The position numbers and the translations under genes were made by a program. The notes under the pieces were generated by a model that searched no databases, was not told where the DNA came from, and saw only the letters and a list, made by a program, of their open reading frames with translations. 64,000 nucleotides of DNA from Competibacter_A sp037045685 (GTDB taxonomy: Bacteria; Pseudomonadota; Gammaproteobacteria; Competibacterales; Competibacteraceae), in contig JBAOII010000036.1 in NCBI GenBank assembly GCA_037045685.1, positions 95,994 through 159,993 of the forward strand. The letters run 5' to 3'. Position 1 is the stretch's first letter, and every line of letters starts with the position of its first letter. Shown piece after piece: positions 18,109 to 27,363 of the stretch.

Positions 18109-19345
18109 GACGAAGACTCCCGCAAGCGCTGGCTCAACTCGGCCAGACGACGGTCTTCCAGCTTGACGCGCGCCAGCCAGTCCAGCACCTCGCGCGCCGC
18201 ATCCGGTCGGCCGGCGGCGAGCGCCGCTTCCAGCAGCAGACGGGCGTCCTGGGGTTCGCGCTGCCCTTGCGCCCAGTTGCGCCGCGCCAGATCCAGCGCT
18301 TCGGCGGATCGCTGGCGCAAGTCGAGCTTTAGCCGGGCTTCGGTGGCGTAGTGGGTGCCGTCGCCGCGCTGGCGAGCGGCGGCAAATCGCGCTTCCAACA
18401 CCTCGGCGTGGCGCCGCCAAGCCGGATCGTCCAGCCGCCGTTCCGCCAGCGCCAGCCGCAACAGCAGGCTGTCGGCCCGCTGCTCGTCGCGCAGCAGTTC
18501 GCGGGTTTCCGACCGGGCGATTCTGGTCGAGCAGGAAATCGGCGTAGGCGCCGAGCAGGTAGATGTCGCGCCGGCCCAGGGCGAGCGCATCGCGGAAATG
18601 CGTCTCGGCGGCGGAGGCGTCGCCGCGCTGCTCGGCGGTTTCCGCCAGCACCGTCAGAGCCCACAGCCGATCCTCGACAGCGGCTTCGGGCGCGTTCTCC
18701 AGCGCGCGCCGCAGGCTGGCGTAGGCGAACTCGGCTTGACCGTTGCGGCCGAGCGCCCCGCTCAGGCAGGTGCTGAGCAGCAACGAGCTGGCGAGCCGCC
18801 GCAAGGCCAGACAACTGCGCAACGCCTCCGCCGGCTCGCCCTGGACTTGCCGGACCACCGCCTGGGTGAGCCAGGCTTGCGGCTTGGCGGGGATTCGCCG
18901 CCAGCACTTGCCGCAGGTCGGCCAGCGCACCGTCGAAGTCGTGCCGGTTCTGGCGCAGCACGGCGCGCAGCAGCAGCACCTCGGGCGGTGGCACGGCCTG
19001 ATTCCACCAGGGGGCCAGCGCTGCCTGGACATAGCCGTAATAGCGCGGATCGGCTTCGGTCCGACCGATTTCGAGGTTGCGGCGGGCGACGCGGAGCGCC
19101 AGATCTAAATCGTCCGGCCGCTCGGCCAACTGGCGGCGCAAGCCTTGCAGTTCGCGAGTCTTGGAATCGGTCGCCGCCAGCGGCAGCCTCTCCAACACCT
19201 GATCGGGATCGGTGGGAACAAACGGCGCCGCCAGCGCCGGGCCGGCGACGCTCAACAGCACACCGAGCAGCGGGCGCCAGCGCCGCCGCCCGGTCGCGCC
19301 GCCGGCGCCCGCGCGAGTGGGATGAAAAGCGAGGAGCGGGTTCAT
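18105..19345 (-). CDS. Tetratricopeptide-repeat exported protein (two frameshifts)
   Basis: The reconstructed product has a signal peptide (MNPLLAFHPTR to PALAAPFVPT), then helical repeats: RRQLAERPDDLDLALRVARR, LLRAVLRQNRHDFDGALADL, RRALENAPEAAVEDRLWALT and DASAAETHFRDALALGRRDI. Extra bases in the run at 18889-18892 and at about 18514 break the frame; each removal restores a repeat. The position between DUF4331 and HupE/UreJ suggests an assembly or scaffold role in the periplasm for that cluster. It overlaps the HupE start by 4 nt. Confidence 0.8.
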
Positions 19346-19372
19346 GAGCGATCTCGCGCGAGGTGCCAACCG

Positions 19373-20934
19373 TCAATCCACCGGACATTTTTCCGTCGCG
19401 CAACCCGGCTCGCCCGGATCGACGTGGCGGCTGTCCCGGCCGGAATGCGCCAGCCCCAGATAGGGGAAGCTCTCCCGGTAGGGCATGTCGTTGGCGTTGA
19501 CGCCGTCGCCGATGCTGTTGTGCGGGAACTTGGCGAAGTCGCCGCCGGCCAGCACGCCGACCACGGCGCGGGCCGCGATGTCGGTCACGTCGTCCGATAC
19601 CCGCCGGCCGTTGGGAAAGCCCGCCGCGTCTCCGGCCAGCAAACCCAAACGGCTGCGTTTCTCGGCGAAGGTGGGCGCGATCCCGGTGTTCAGCCGCAGC
19701 AGGTCGGCGACCGGGCCGGCCGGGGTGCCGGGCGCGGCGATGGGGGCCATGTAGGTCACCAGCGGCAGCAGGTCGGTGCGCGGCGGGGCCGGGATCGGCA
19801 GCGCGTCTTTGTAAATCGCGTTCAGCACCCGGGCAAATAAAGGATCCAGGGCGTAGTTGGCGAACTGTTTGTCGTCCTTCGGCTGGACTCATGCTGAACT
19901 TGTCCTTGTCGCCGGTGCCGATCAGCAGCTCGTTGAACAGCGGGTTGCCCATGCGCTGGATTTGCGTCACCCGCTCGGACACGGCCGCCGGCTCGCCCGG
20001 CCGCCGGTACACCTTGGCTTGCGGCCGGGAGGTGGTGCCCCAGGTGCCGATGGTGGCCAGCGGGTCGTTGGCGGCGTGGGTCTTGCCGTCGTAGGTCAGC
20101 AGCGCGATGGGCACCTCGATGGCGATGGCGTTGACGTTGAAGCCGGCCACGTCGTCGGAGGCGAAATTGTGCTTGTCGTCGGCGTCCTGTTCTTTGGTCA
20201 ACACGCCGGGAAAGCCGGTGCCTTTGGGCAAGCTGCGGAAATTCAGCGAATCGAAGGTCGCGCCCAGATCGATCCAGAACGGATCGTCCACCGTACCGGC
20301 GAACACGCGGATGTCCTTTCCCAGCTTGTAAACGCCTTGGTCGGCCAAGCCGGCGTAATCGGGCATGGTGCGCGGCCCGACGTTGGTGGGGACCGCGATC
20401 AAGTTGTTGGCCAGCTCGGCGCGCTCCTTGCCGCGCACCAGCGTCACCGAATAGCGCTGGCGCAGGTTGAAGCCTTCGGAGCCGGGACCGTCCAGCGCGG
20501 TGATGGCCGGCGGAATCAGCGGCGTGCCGGGCGATACCGGCGCGGGGGAATTGGCTGGCGCGGGGATGCCCTTGCCGGCGCCGACGAAGCCGGTGAACAC
20601 GCCCGGCGCGCGGATTTCGGTGGTGAAGCGGAACTCGAAGCGCAAATCTTCCTTGGCGTCGTGGTTGTTATCCACCCGGATGGCGTACACGATCTCGGGA
20701 TCGAAGGGGAAGTAGTTGGGGCCGTTGCTGGGTTCCAGCAGCGGATCGACATCGAGGATGAGCGTGACCTTGGCGGGATCGTCGTAGCTGACGAAAGCGA
20801 AGAAATCGGTGATGTCCGCCTTGTGGTCGAGCGCGGTGAGCGGCGCCTCGCGGTGGTTGGCGGCGTGAGCCTCCGGCGGCGACGGCCAGGGTCAGGGCCA
20901 GACTGAGACAAGTGCGGGTAAACGCGCGGGGCAT
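19373..20934 (-). CDS. DUF4331 domain-containing secreted protein (two frameshifts)
   Basis: ATG 20934 follows a strong GAGGAGGAT ribosome-binding site. A signal peptide (MPRAFTRTCLSLALTLAVAA) leads to SSHREAP-like ANHREAPLTALDHKADITDF, the family's conserved N-terminus. Then DDPAKVTLILDVDPLLEPSN and a C-terminal half with GRRVSDDVTDIAARAVVG, also typical. Extra bases near 20874 (end of signal peptide) and near 19878 (EDDKQFANY) break the frame. Function is unknown. It heads the DUF4331-TPR-HupE-haemoglobin operon. Confidence 0.87.
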
Positions 20935-21188
20935 AGCGATCCTCCTCGGCAAATGGTTCGGTGAGGCGACTTGTCGGAAGGTCGCCGGATGAAGCACCGA
21001 TGGCTTCCTTGCCTGTTGCGCTAGAACGCGCCGTTTGGATGCGGGCCGCAAGAAAGAAATGTTGAGCAGTTCGGATTCTGCGTGGTATCGAAAAGGTGAC
21101 GGGCGCGATCACCAGTCAGAATATCCGCTTGGCTGGCCCGCTGATCGCGCCGGCTTTTTGGGTCGCCCGGGGCCCGAGGGCGGAAACA

Positions 21189-21626
21189 TCAATCGCTCAA
21201 GGTCGCCAAGTGCCGGTTTTGCGCATCCGCAACGGCTTCGACCGCGATGCGCCGGTCGAACGTCACCAGTCGCCCATCGTGGCGCACGGCCAGCGCCAAC
21301 AGGTAGGCGTCGGTCACTTGCCGATGCCCCAGAACTCGTTGCCAGTTCACCGCGCCCGAGTCCAGCAGATTCACGTCGTCGGGCCAAAACTCGTGCCTTG
21401 GACCGCTGGCGGCCTCCGCCAGTCGTTGCGCCACCTCCGCGCTGCGCATCGCGCCGGGATAAGCCGGCTGCGACATGATGCGAATGCAGCCGTTCTGAGT
21501 GAGGGGGCACGAAGCCCAGCCGTGCGCCAACTCGCGCGCCAGCCATCGGTGCGCCAGCGCATGATGCACATGCGCGGCATCCAGCAGCGCGATCAGCACG
21601 TTCACGTCAAGAAGCGCCCGCATCAC
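21189..21626 (-). CDS. PIN-domain ribonuclease toxin (VapC-like)
   Basis: 145 residues. The PIN core shows acidic residues D7 in RALLDVNVLIALLD, a mid-protein acid, and D residues in QVTDAYLLALAV and LVTFDRRI. The segment GWASCPLTQNGCIRI marks the VapC subfamily often annotated as 'TA system VapC family ribonuclease toxin'. It would cut RNA, commonly tRNA. Its ATG overlaps the antitoxin stop by 4 nt, the standard TA layout. Confidence 0.9.
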   Translation of the reverse strand: MMRALLDVNVLIALLDAAHVHHALAHRWLARELAHGWASCPLTQNGCIRIMSQPAYPGAMRSAEVAQRLAEAASGPRHEFWPDDVNLLDSGAVNWQRVLGHRQVTDAYLLALAVRHDGRLVTFDRRIAVEAVADAQNRHLATLSD

Positions 21627-21871
21627 GCGCCCTCGACATCACGCAGTCGGTCGATATCGGCATTGGTGACCGGAATGCCGCGCGACGCGAAGGGTCGAAA
21701 GCCGCTTGTCACCGTCGCCCCCGGTTGCAAAGGGTGCGGTGGTGTCACCGTTCCGGCCAGCGCGGCGCGCAACAGGCGCGAAACCACTTGCCCGGCCGAA
21801 ACGCGCTCGCGCTGGGCGATTTCTCGCGCGGCGGCGAGCAAATCATCGTCTATGTCTATTGTGGTGCGCAT
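21623..21871 (-). CDS. Ribbon-helix-helix antitoxin (VapB-like)
   Basis: 82 residues. MRTTIDIDDDLLAAAREIAQ is a ribbon-helix-helix DNA-binding start; GQVVSRLLRAAL completes it. The C-terminal ITNADIDRLRD-like tail (PVTNADIDRLRDVEG) is typical of toxin-neutralising ends. It should repress its own promoter together with the PIN toxin encoded downstream. Confidence 0.88.
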   Translation of the reverse strand: MRTTIDIDDDLLAAAREIAQRERVSAGQVVSRLLRAALAGTVTPPHPLQPGATVTSGFRPFASRGIPVTNADIDRLRDVEGA

Positions 21872-22106
21872 GGCAAACCCTCTTTCGGTAGAGATGACAT
21901 GATGCTATCGCATCAATGCATCTGCGTCGAGGCAAGCCATTTTGTTGTTGGGAGGGTTGTTCTCGTCAGCTTTTGAATCTGCGCGATGCGCGATCTGAAG
22001 GAAACGCCGAAATTTTTCCGGCAACGCATCCAAAGCCCTCCGCCAGCACGCAATGATCGGTAGCTCCCGGCCCGCTCACTCGAAACTGACTGGAGGAGAA
22101 ATCCAT

Positions 22107-22622
22107 ATGCGTAAAACACTCTGCTGCGCGGCGCTCGCCGCCGCTCTTTCCGCTGCGGCGTTGGCCGCTACCCCGGACGCGCCCGAAGCGGTGCGGCCTC
22201 CGGCCGGCCACAGGCTGACGCTGCACACCGTCGGCGCCGGCGAAATCACCTACGAATGCCGCCTGAAAGCGGGCACCGCCGACACCCACGAATGGGCGTT
22301 CGTCGCGCCGGTGGCGACGCTGACCGACAAAAGCAAGAAACCCGTCGGCAAATACTACGCCGGCCCGACTTGGGAGGCCGCCGACGGCAGCAAGGTGACC
22401 GGCAAGCAAGTCGCCACCGTGCCCGTCGCGCCCGGCAACATCCCGCTGCAACTGGTCAAGGCCGAGCCGGCCACCGGCGACGGCGCGATGAGCGGCGTCA
22501 CCTACATCCAGCGCCTGAACACCAAGGGGGGTGTCGCGCCCGCCGATCCCTGCACCGCCGCCACCATCGGCGCCAAAAAACAGGTTTCGTATCGGGCCGA
22601 TTACCTGTTTTACAAGATGTAA
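22107..22622 (+). CDS. DUF3455 domain-containing secreted protein
   Basis: 171 residues from ATG 22107 after GGAGGAG. Signal peptide to about residue 20 (SAAALAATPDAP). The DUF3455 features are visible: YECRLKAG, HEWAFVAPVATLTDK, YAGPTWEAADGSKVTGK and a Cys pair toward the end (DPCTAATIG). The function of this family is unknown. It stands alone and is followed by a strong terminator. Confidence 0.85.
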   Translation: MRKTLCCAALAAALSAAALAATPDAPEAVRPPAGHRLTLHTVGAGEITYECRLKAGTADTHEWAFVAPVATLTDKSKKPVGKYYAGPTWEAADGSKVTGKQVATVPVAPGNIPLQLVKAEPATGDGAMSGVTYIQRLNTKGGVAPADPCTAATIGAKKQVSYRADYLFYKM

Positions 22623-22632
22623 CCAGCCGCAC

Positions 22633-22654
22633 CGCTCCCGGCCGGGAGCGTTTT
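22633..22654 (+). terminator. Intrinsic terminator after DUF3455
   Basis: CGCTCCCGG (22633-22641) and CCGGGAGCG (22642-22650) form a perfect inverted repeat followed by TTTT. Confidence 0.65.
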
Positions 22655-22739
22655 GGGTCCTGTAAATTTTCCCGTGATAGCGAGGGCTGGCGGCGCAGGG
22701 CCAAGTTGTTAAACTCATTTAACCAGTTGATCTTGCTAG

Positions 22740-23586
22740 GTTCTGTTGACGTTTTGATGTCTCTTATTGCACACACAAAGAGTCATTCATCAAAACGGTG
22801 CGTTAATCGTCATGTCGAACGCCAGGCTGTCCGACGAGCAGTGGGATAAGGTTTCAAATTTCCTTCGACAACAAGAGGGTATCTATATCGGCAACGAGCG
22901 AGATTGCCGCCGGTTCGTCGAGGCGGTGCTCTGGATGCTCCGCAGCGGCGGGCAATGGCGGTTGCTGCCGGCGGATCAGGGGCGGTGGAACTCCGTTTAC
23001 CGCCGCTTTGCGGTTGGGGGCGAAACCGGGTGTGGGACAATATGCTGGCGTTTTTCGGCGCGGATGCCGACCTGGAAAGCATCGTGCTGGATAGCGCGGT
23101 GGTGCGCGCCCACGCGTGCGCGGCGGGCGCCCTCCCGCGTCCGGCCGACCCGCCGGATCAGGCCCTCGGCCGTTTCAGGGGCGGGTTCGGCAGCAAAATC
23201 CATGTCTTGGTCGACGCCTTGGGCGATCCCCTGCGGTTCGTCGCCACCGCCGGCCAAGTCGCGGATGCGACCCGAGCGCTGACGCTGTTGGTCGGCCAAT
23301 CCGCCACCCGTGCCATCATGGACAAAGCCCATGACGCGGAGGCCGTGTTGGACTTGTTGATTCGGCACACCATCGTCCCGGTGATTCCACCGAAAGCGAA
23401 TCGCAAAATCCAGCGGGCGCATGACCGCCATCTTTGCAAAGAACGTCACCTCGTCGAGTGTTGCATCGGCAAACTGAAGCAGTTTCGCCGGGTCTTTTCC
23501 CGATTCGATAAAACCGTTCGGCGCTTTTCGAATTTTATCCAATTCGCCGCCGTACTGATTTGGTTACGATGAAATGTCAACAGAAC
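22740..23586 (+). mobile_element. IS5-family insertion sequence, complete, 847 bp
   Basis: Left end GTTCTGTTGACGTTT (from 22740) and right end, read inward, GTTCTGTTGACATTT (to 23586) form terminal inverted repeats with one mismatch. Both ends are bordered by CTAG (22736-22739 and 23587-23590), fitting the 4-bp YTAR target duplication of IS5-like elements; because CTAG is palindromic, the boundary is ambiguous by a base or two. The right-hand CTAG supplies the stop codon of the toxin-like gene on the minus strand. Confidence 0.88.
22812..23572 (+). CDS. IS5-family DDE transposase, two overlapping frames
   Basis: The first frame, from ATG 22812, reads RLSDEQWDKVSNFL and ends its homology at RWNSVYRRF. 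The second resumes with GRNRVWDNMLAFFGADAD and carries the DDE core: D in LDSAVVRAH, D in IMDKAHDAEAV, and a C-terminal CIGKLKQFRRVFSRFDK with the final acid in ECCIGK. A -1 step at the TTTGCG near 23012 joins them. IS5 relatives of the IS427 type use such a shift for expression, though an indel cannot be excluded. Confidence 0.87.
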
Positions 23587-24849
23587 CTAGTGGCCTACAT
23601 CTGGAAAGGCCGTATGCACGTACCACCCTTCGGGATCTTTTGCAGTGGGAACGTAGTTTTTCCGAGATCGAATGACAATCGTCATCCCTTGCAAGTTCTC
23701 GTTGTAGACGGCTGCTTGGGTGGCTTTTGGTCCACCGGTTGTCAACCAGCCCGATCCAGTCTTGTAGCCGACAACCTGCCTTTCCAAAATAACCTCGCCA
23801 CCAGCACGCGTCGTGCGTCGGATGGTGTCCAAATTTTTATTGATGACGTCGCCGATCGCTTTGCGCATGATCTCGTCAGACTCCCATCTGGATGCGGCGG
23901 GCGTCTTTTGACCGCGCCAGACTCTTAGGTCCGCTGGTCTGACGCCGCCGGGCTGCATCTGGGGCGCCGGGATAGATTCCTTCCCCATGATACGCGCCTT
24001 GAGGTTCTCGCGGGTTAACTGTGGGCCATGATTTTGTAACACATGGCCGCCTTCCTTCTCCCACGCCAGCATGTCGGCTTGAGTGACTCGCTTCGCCTGG
24101 ACTGGCACCGCCGTTGAGGCGGCCTTTTCCGCCGCTGCCTTGGTCGGCCCCATCGCCACCTGTCGCGCGGCACGGCGCCGTGCGACCATTTTAATACTTT
24201 GCTGAATACCGGTTCTTGCTAGCAGAACCACGGATTTGACGATTGAAAATATCTCCCACGGAGGCATCGTCGATACTGCGCCGACCCCGACATCATAACT
24301 TAAGACCTCTAGCACCGCGCCATCCGGAGCCGTGAACAGCAGGAACTTCCACTCGGGCTGTCCCACATAATTGGTCTTGTAATACGAAGGCATTTTCAGT
24401 GGGCCGGCAAAAATCGGATCACCGATAGCTATAAGGGACTGTACATCAAGGGTTTGATACCGCGCGGCGGGAATGAGAATTTCCGATGAGCTGAACCATC
24501 CAAGATGACCGACCACGGTCAATTTATTGTCGACGACTGGCTCGACACGTTGCGACCAAATGGCAGTTAGGACACTGTAATCGTCTTCCCATAAGGTGGC
24601 GTACTCGCTGAAATCCTGATCGGGTTTGGGCATGATCCGAATCTTCTGACTGATGCCCGTGTTGGTGAGCAAATGAGCGTAAAACGCGCCAACCCGTTTG
24701 GCATAGGCATCTTCCTGTTCTCTTCGGTGGTAATTTTGGCCCCTGTAATTGAAATTCATAGAGTTATGTTTCCAAATAGGCCACATGCCCATCGAGAATT
24801 TTTCAAAGGTACGGTGATAGTCAGCACCTTTACTGGCGTTTTCGCTCAT
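23587..24849 (-). CDS. Polymorphic-toxin-like protein with C-terminal bacterial RNase A-like domain
   Basis: 420 residues. Residues 1-230 are unfamiliar, with a hydrophobic stretch around 197-213 (PPWEIFSIVKSVVLLAR), perhaps for trafficking. A basic/Ala linker (about 222-258) precedes residues 262-420, which match the layout of the CdiA-CT RNase A-type toxin family: EKEGGHVLQNHGPQLT (H269 as candidate catalytic His), a helix after TPAASRWESDEIMRKAI, GYKTGSGW, a strand QGMTIVIRSRK, and final GWYVHTAFP (Y410, T413). Its TAG stop lies within the IS target duplication. No immunity gene follows: only the IS and 113 bp separate it from convergent DUF3455. GC looks lower than in its neighbours. Confidence 0.7.
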   Translation of the reverse strand: MSENASKGADYHRTFEKFSMGMWPIWKHNSMNFNYRGQNYHRREQEDAYAKRVGAFYAHLLTNTGISQKIRIMPKPDQDFSEYATLWEDDYSVLTAIWSQRVEPVVDNKLTVVGHLGWFSSSEILIPAARYQTLDVQSLIAIGDPIFAGPLKMPSYYKTNYVGQPEWKFLLFTAPDGAVLEVLSYDVGVGAVSTMPPWEIFSIVKSVVLLARTGIQQSIKMVARRRAARQVAMGPTKAAAEKAASTAVPVQAKRVTQADMLAWEKEGGHVLQNHGPQLTRENLKARIMGKESIPAPQMQPGGVRPADLRVWRGQKTPAASRWESDEIMRKAIGDVINKNLDTIRRTTRAGGEVILERQVVGYKTGSGWLTTGGPKATQAAVYNENLQGMTIVIRSRKNYVPTAKDPEGWYVHTAFPDVGH

Positions 24850-24854
24850 TGGTG

Positions 24855-25085
24855 TCAGCTCCGGATGAGAGTTATTACCGAATCTGGTGTGCGGGCGGAT
24901 TGCCGGATTTCCCGGATGTGCGCTCGGCCGTGAACCCTCGCCAAGTCCTCTTCGGTCGCGGGTTCGGGCGCGACGAAATCGTGCTTTTTCTCCAGGGTCT
25001 CGACCATCGACTCCATCCGGCCCCGCGCCGCCGCCGGATCGGCGGCGTATTCTTTGCGAAATCTGTCGTGGAAGACGACCTTCAT
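24855..25085 (-). pseudogene. Histone deacetylase / acetylpolyamine amidohydrolase, N-terminal remnant
   Basis: ATG 25085 follows AAGGAGCAACCC. The 76-residue product begins MKVVFHDRFRKEYAADPAAA and continues RMESMVETLEKKHDF and ATEEDLARVHGRAHIREIR, the conserved start of class II histone-deacetylase-fold amidohydrolases, then runs into SARTPDSVITLIRS and stops. The other 260 or so residues, including the whole zinc site, are missing. Six bases later the toxin-like gene starts, so the remnant marks a replacement breakpoint near 24890. Confidence 0.72.
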
Positions 25086-27014
25086 GGGTTGCTCCTTCAG
25101 CGGTTCGACGGACGGGTGTTCGACCGTCGCGAGATGATCGCCGACGTTAAATTGTAGGCCACCGCGCATCGTGCCGGGACCGTCGGCCGCGCGTCGGGCA
25201 CCGGGTTCGGCTATGCTCAAGTTTCGAGGCCCCGCCTGCGAAAGCGACGGGACCCTCTGGATCAGGCGACCGGCGAGCGTTTTCCCCGACGCCACCGAAG
25301 CGACTCGTCCGGCATCGGCGCCTTCCGCCCGGAGGAGCGCCGACCGCGAGGAGAGCGGAGCGCGAAGCGGCGGGCAGGGAGTTCGCGAGCTTTCCGTTCG
25401 CGAATCCCGCCGTCGCGGATTTGAAAGACGGATCGCGTTCGAGGCGGCCACTACCGAATCGCCGTTGTCCCACCGCTTCCCCGGATGCCGGAACCGACCG
25501 TTCCGGTCCCCTTCGAACCCGTTCCACCGATGGTCCCCGAGCCCACGGTCGTCCCGCCACTGGTGGGCAGCCGACTCGAATTCCGGGAAGAAGGCAACGC
25601 TGCCATCACCGTTCACCAGTATCGTGACGCACTTCACGGTCCGACCGTTGACCGGCTGGTCGAGGGCGATGGTCCGCGAAAAGTCCGGGAGCGAGCCCGC
25701 GATGGTATCGGCGATGCCGCCTTCCAGCAGGTTCGCCAGCCAAAGGGTGATGGCCTCGGTGGTCCAGTCGAAGTCTGCCGTCGCCTGCGCGTTCTCCAAC
25801 TTCATCACGATTTTGGCGGGCTCGGTGGCGGTCCGACACACCCCGGTGAAGCGCAGATCGAAACTGAGGCTACCGGTCAAGCCGCCCGGACCGGGAGTAT
25901 CTACGTCGAGCTCGAATTCGACGCGCACGGCGCTCGGAGTCTGGCTTTTGGATAGTTTGACGTGGCGCTCGCCGTCGAGCGCGGTGTCGGTCCAGGACAC
26001 GTCGATATCTCCCTGGTACAAAGGGAATTTATCGACATAGACATCCTCGTGGATGGCGTCGCCTATTCCCGCTTCGATCCGGTCGGCGAGTTCGGCGGCC
26101 GACAGCAACGGTGTTGCGGCCGGTTTGGCGTAAGCCTGCCACGCGGGATGCGCGCGGAGCGTCGCTCGCCCAATGGTGAGATAATTCTGGTGGCCGCTCG
26201 CGTCGTCGAGCCAGCGGCAGGTGGTGGCGGTCTCGCCGAAGTGCTGCTCGTAGACCGTGACCCCATCGACCAGCAGCGCCAGATTCGCGATGCACCAGCC
26301 GTCGGTGCCGGGCTTGAGCAGGTGGATCTGGTGGATGTCGCTCAGGTCGGTCACGTCCGGGGAGAGCAGCTCGTAGCTGAACTCGTCGCCCCGCTCGAAG
26401 TCGTCGCGCCCGTAATCGAGCCAAGTGCCGTCGGGCTCGTAGTCTTTGACCGACACGTTGACGCCGTCGTCGGTGTCGGCGTCCGCGACGTTGGCCGTGC
26501 GCACGCGCAGTTGCAGGCGCGAGACACCCCGTCCATCGACGGTGGAAAACGCCTGAATGGCGGACGATTCGCCGTAGCGGTTGTAAACCCGCACCTTGTA
26601 GTAGTAAAGCGTGTCGCGACCGACGGACGAATCGGTGTACGACATCGGCACGGCCCCGCCGTTGTACGGACCCCAAGCCGCCAGCCGGGTCCACGGGCCG
26701 CCGTAAGCGGGTGCCCGGTAAAGCTCGTAGCCCGCCTCGTAGGACGACAAGTCCCACCAGTGAAAGCGGATCGAGGTGGCGGTTCTCTCGTCGAGAATCG
26801 GCCCATCCGGTCGAACCGGCTTGCCGAACGGATCGTCGGGTTCGGTTGACGACCCGCCGCCGCCGCCGCCGATAATAATAGCCCCCCCACCGGGCGGGAT
26901 CGTGCCGGGCACCGTCATTCTCGCGACCGCCGCCGATGCGGAGGCCAGCCCGAGCGCCAGGGCGATCATCGCGCGGATCGCTCCAGCTTTGTTGAACCAG
27001 CGTCGTGGATTCAT
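24855..27014 (-). CDS. Secreted protein with fibronectin-III-like and PLAT-like regions; C-terminal limit uncertain
   Basis: ATG 27014. Signal peptide (ALGLASASAAVA), a Gly-rich stretch (GGGAIIIGGGGGGSS), an Fn3-like region at about 65-160 (YELYRAPAYGGPW, YYYKVRVYNRYGESS), then VRTANVADADTDDGVNVSVK, which resembles PLAT/lipoxygenase-type beta-sandwiches. Protein-like composition ends near residue 480 (about 25570). The frame stays open to 24855 only by running through low-quality sequence into the deacetylase remnant. A one-base shift near 25580 would instead give a Gly/Thr/Ser tail (TSGGTTVGSGTIGGTG) ending near 25454, which I consider more likely. No catalytic site recognised. Confidence 0.6.
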   Translation of the reverse strand: MNPRRWFNKAGAIRAMIALALGLASASAAVARMTVPGTIPPGGGAIIIGGGGGGSSTEPDDPFGKPVRPDGPILDERTATSIRFHWWDLSSYEAGYELYRAPAYGGPWTRLAAWGPYNGGAVPMSYTDSSVGRDTLYYYKVRVYNRYGESSAIQAFSTVDGRGVSRLQLRVRTANVADADTDDGVNVSVKDYEPDGTWLDYGRDDFERGDEFSYELLSPDVTDLSDIHQIHLLKPGTDGWCIANLALLVDGVTVYEQHFGETATTCRWLDDASGHQNYLTIGRATLRAHPAWQAYAKPAATPLLSAAELADRIEAGIGDAIHEDVYVDKFPLYQGDIDVSWTDTALDGERHVKLSKSQTPSAVRVEFELDVDTPGPGGLTGSLSFDLRFTGVCRTATEPAKIVMKLENAQATADFDWTTEAITLWLANLLEGGIADTIAGSLPDFSRTIALDQPVNGRTVKCVTILVNGDGSVAFFPEFESAAHQWRDDRGLGDHRWNGFEGDRNGRFRHPGKRWDNGDSVVAASNAIRLSNPRRRDSRTESSRTPCPPLRAPLSSRSALLRAEGADAGRVASVASGKTLAGRLIQRVPSLSQAGPRNLSIAEPGARRAADGPGTMRGGLQFNVGDHLATVEHPSVEPLKEQPMKVVFHDRFRKEYAADPAAARGRMESMVETLEKKHDFVAPEPATEEDLARVHGRAHIREIRQSARTPDSVITLIRS

Positions 27015-27046
27015 GCGCTTTCTCCTCTTGGCCGGCGGGTTTTACT

Positions 27047-27363
27047 GGCAGTCGAACAGCGACGAGTCGCAAAGGTTCGCGGGGCAAGTGGTCTGGACGG
27101 TCCCCACGTAGCAGGCGATCTCGTTCGACACGCCACCGTGGCAAGGCATGGACGAGCGGGCCTGATAGCGGCTGGTCTTGCCTTGGCGGATCACGTCTCC
27201 CTGGCAACCGCGAAAAACGCTGCCGACTTCGCGCGAGTAGGTGGCGTCCTTGAAGTAGACGACCTCGACCTCGCTGGTGGGTAGCGCGAACGAGGGGGTT
27301 GCGGCGAAGCCCGAGCAACCCCGCTAGCATTCCGGGGATACAGCGTGTCCTGTTCGATTTCAT
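27047..27363 (-). CDS. Small secreted Cys-rich protein, DUF6289-like (one frameshift)
   Basis: MKSNRTRCIPGMLAGLLG is a signal-peptide start. An extra G near 27311 breaks the frame; restored, it reads FAATPSFALPTSEVEVVYFK, then GCQGDVIRQGKTSRYQARSS and six further residues with Cys, ending DSSLFDCQ at 27047. Spacing of Y-F-x-D, VGSV and CxG resembles DUF6289 peptides, which I cannot confirm without a search. It lies 32 bp upstream of the Fn3/PLAT-like gene on the same strand, so the two may be coexpressed. Confidence 0.55.

Noticed and set aside
22498..22776. Minus-strand ORF downstream of the toxin as a possible immunity gene
   Set aside because: It is mostly antisense to DUF3455 and crosses the terminator and IS boundary; no protein-like features.
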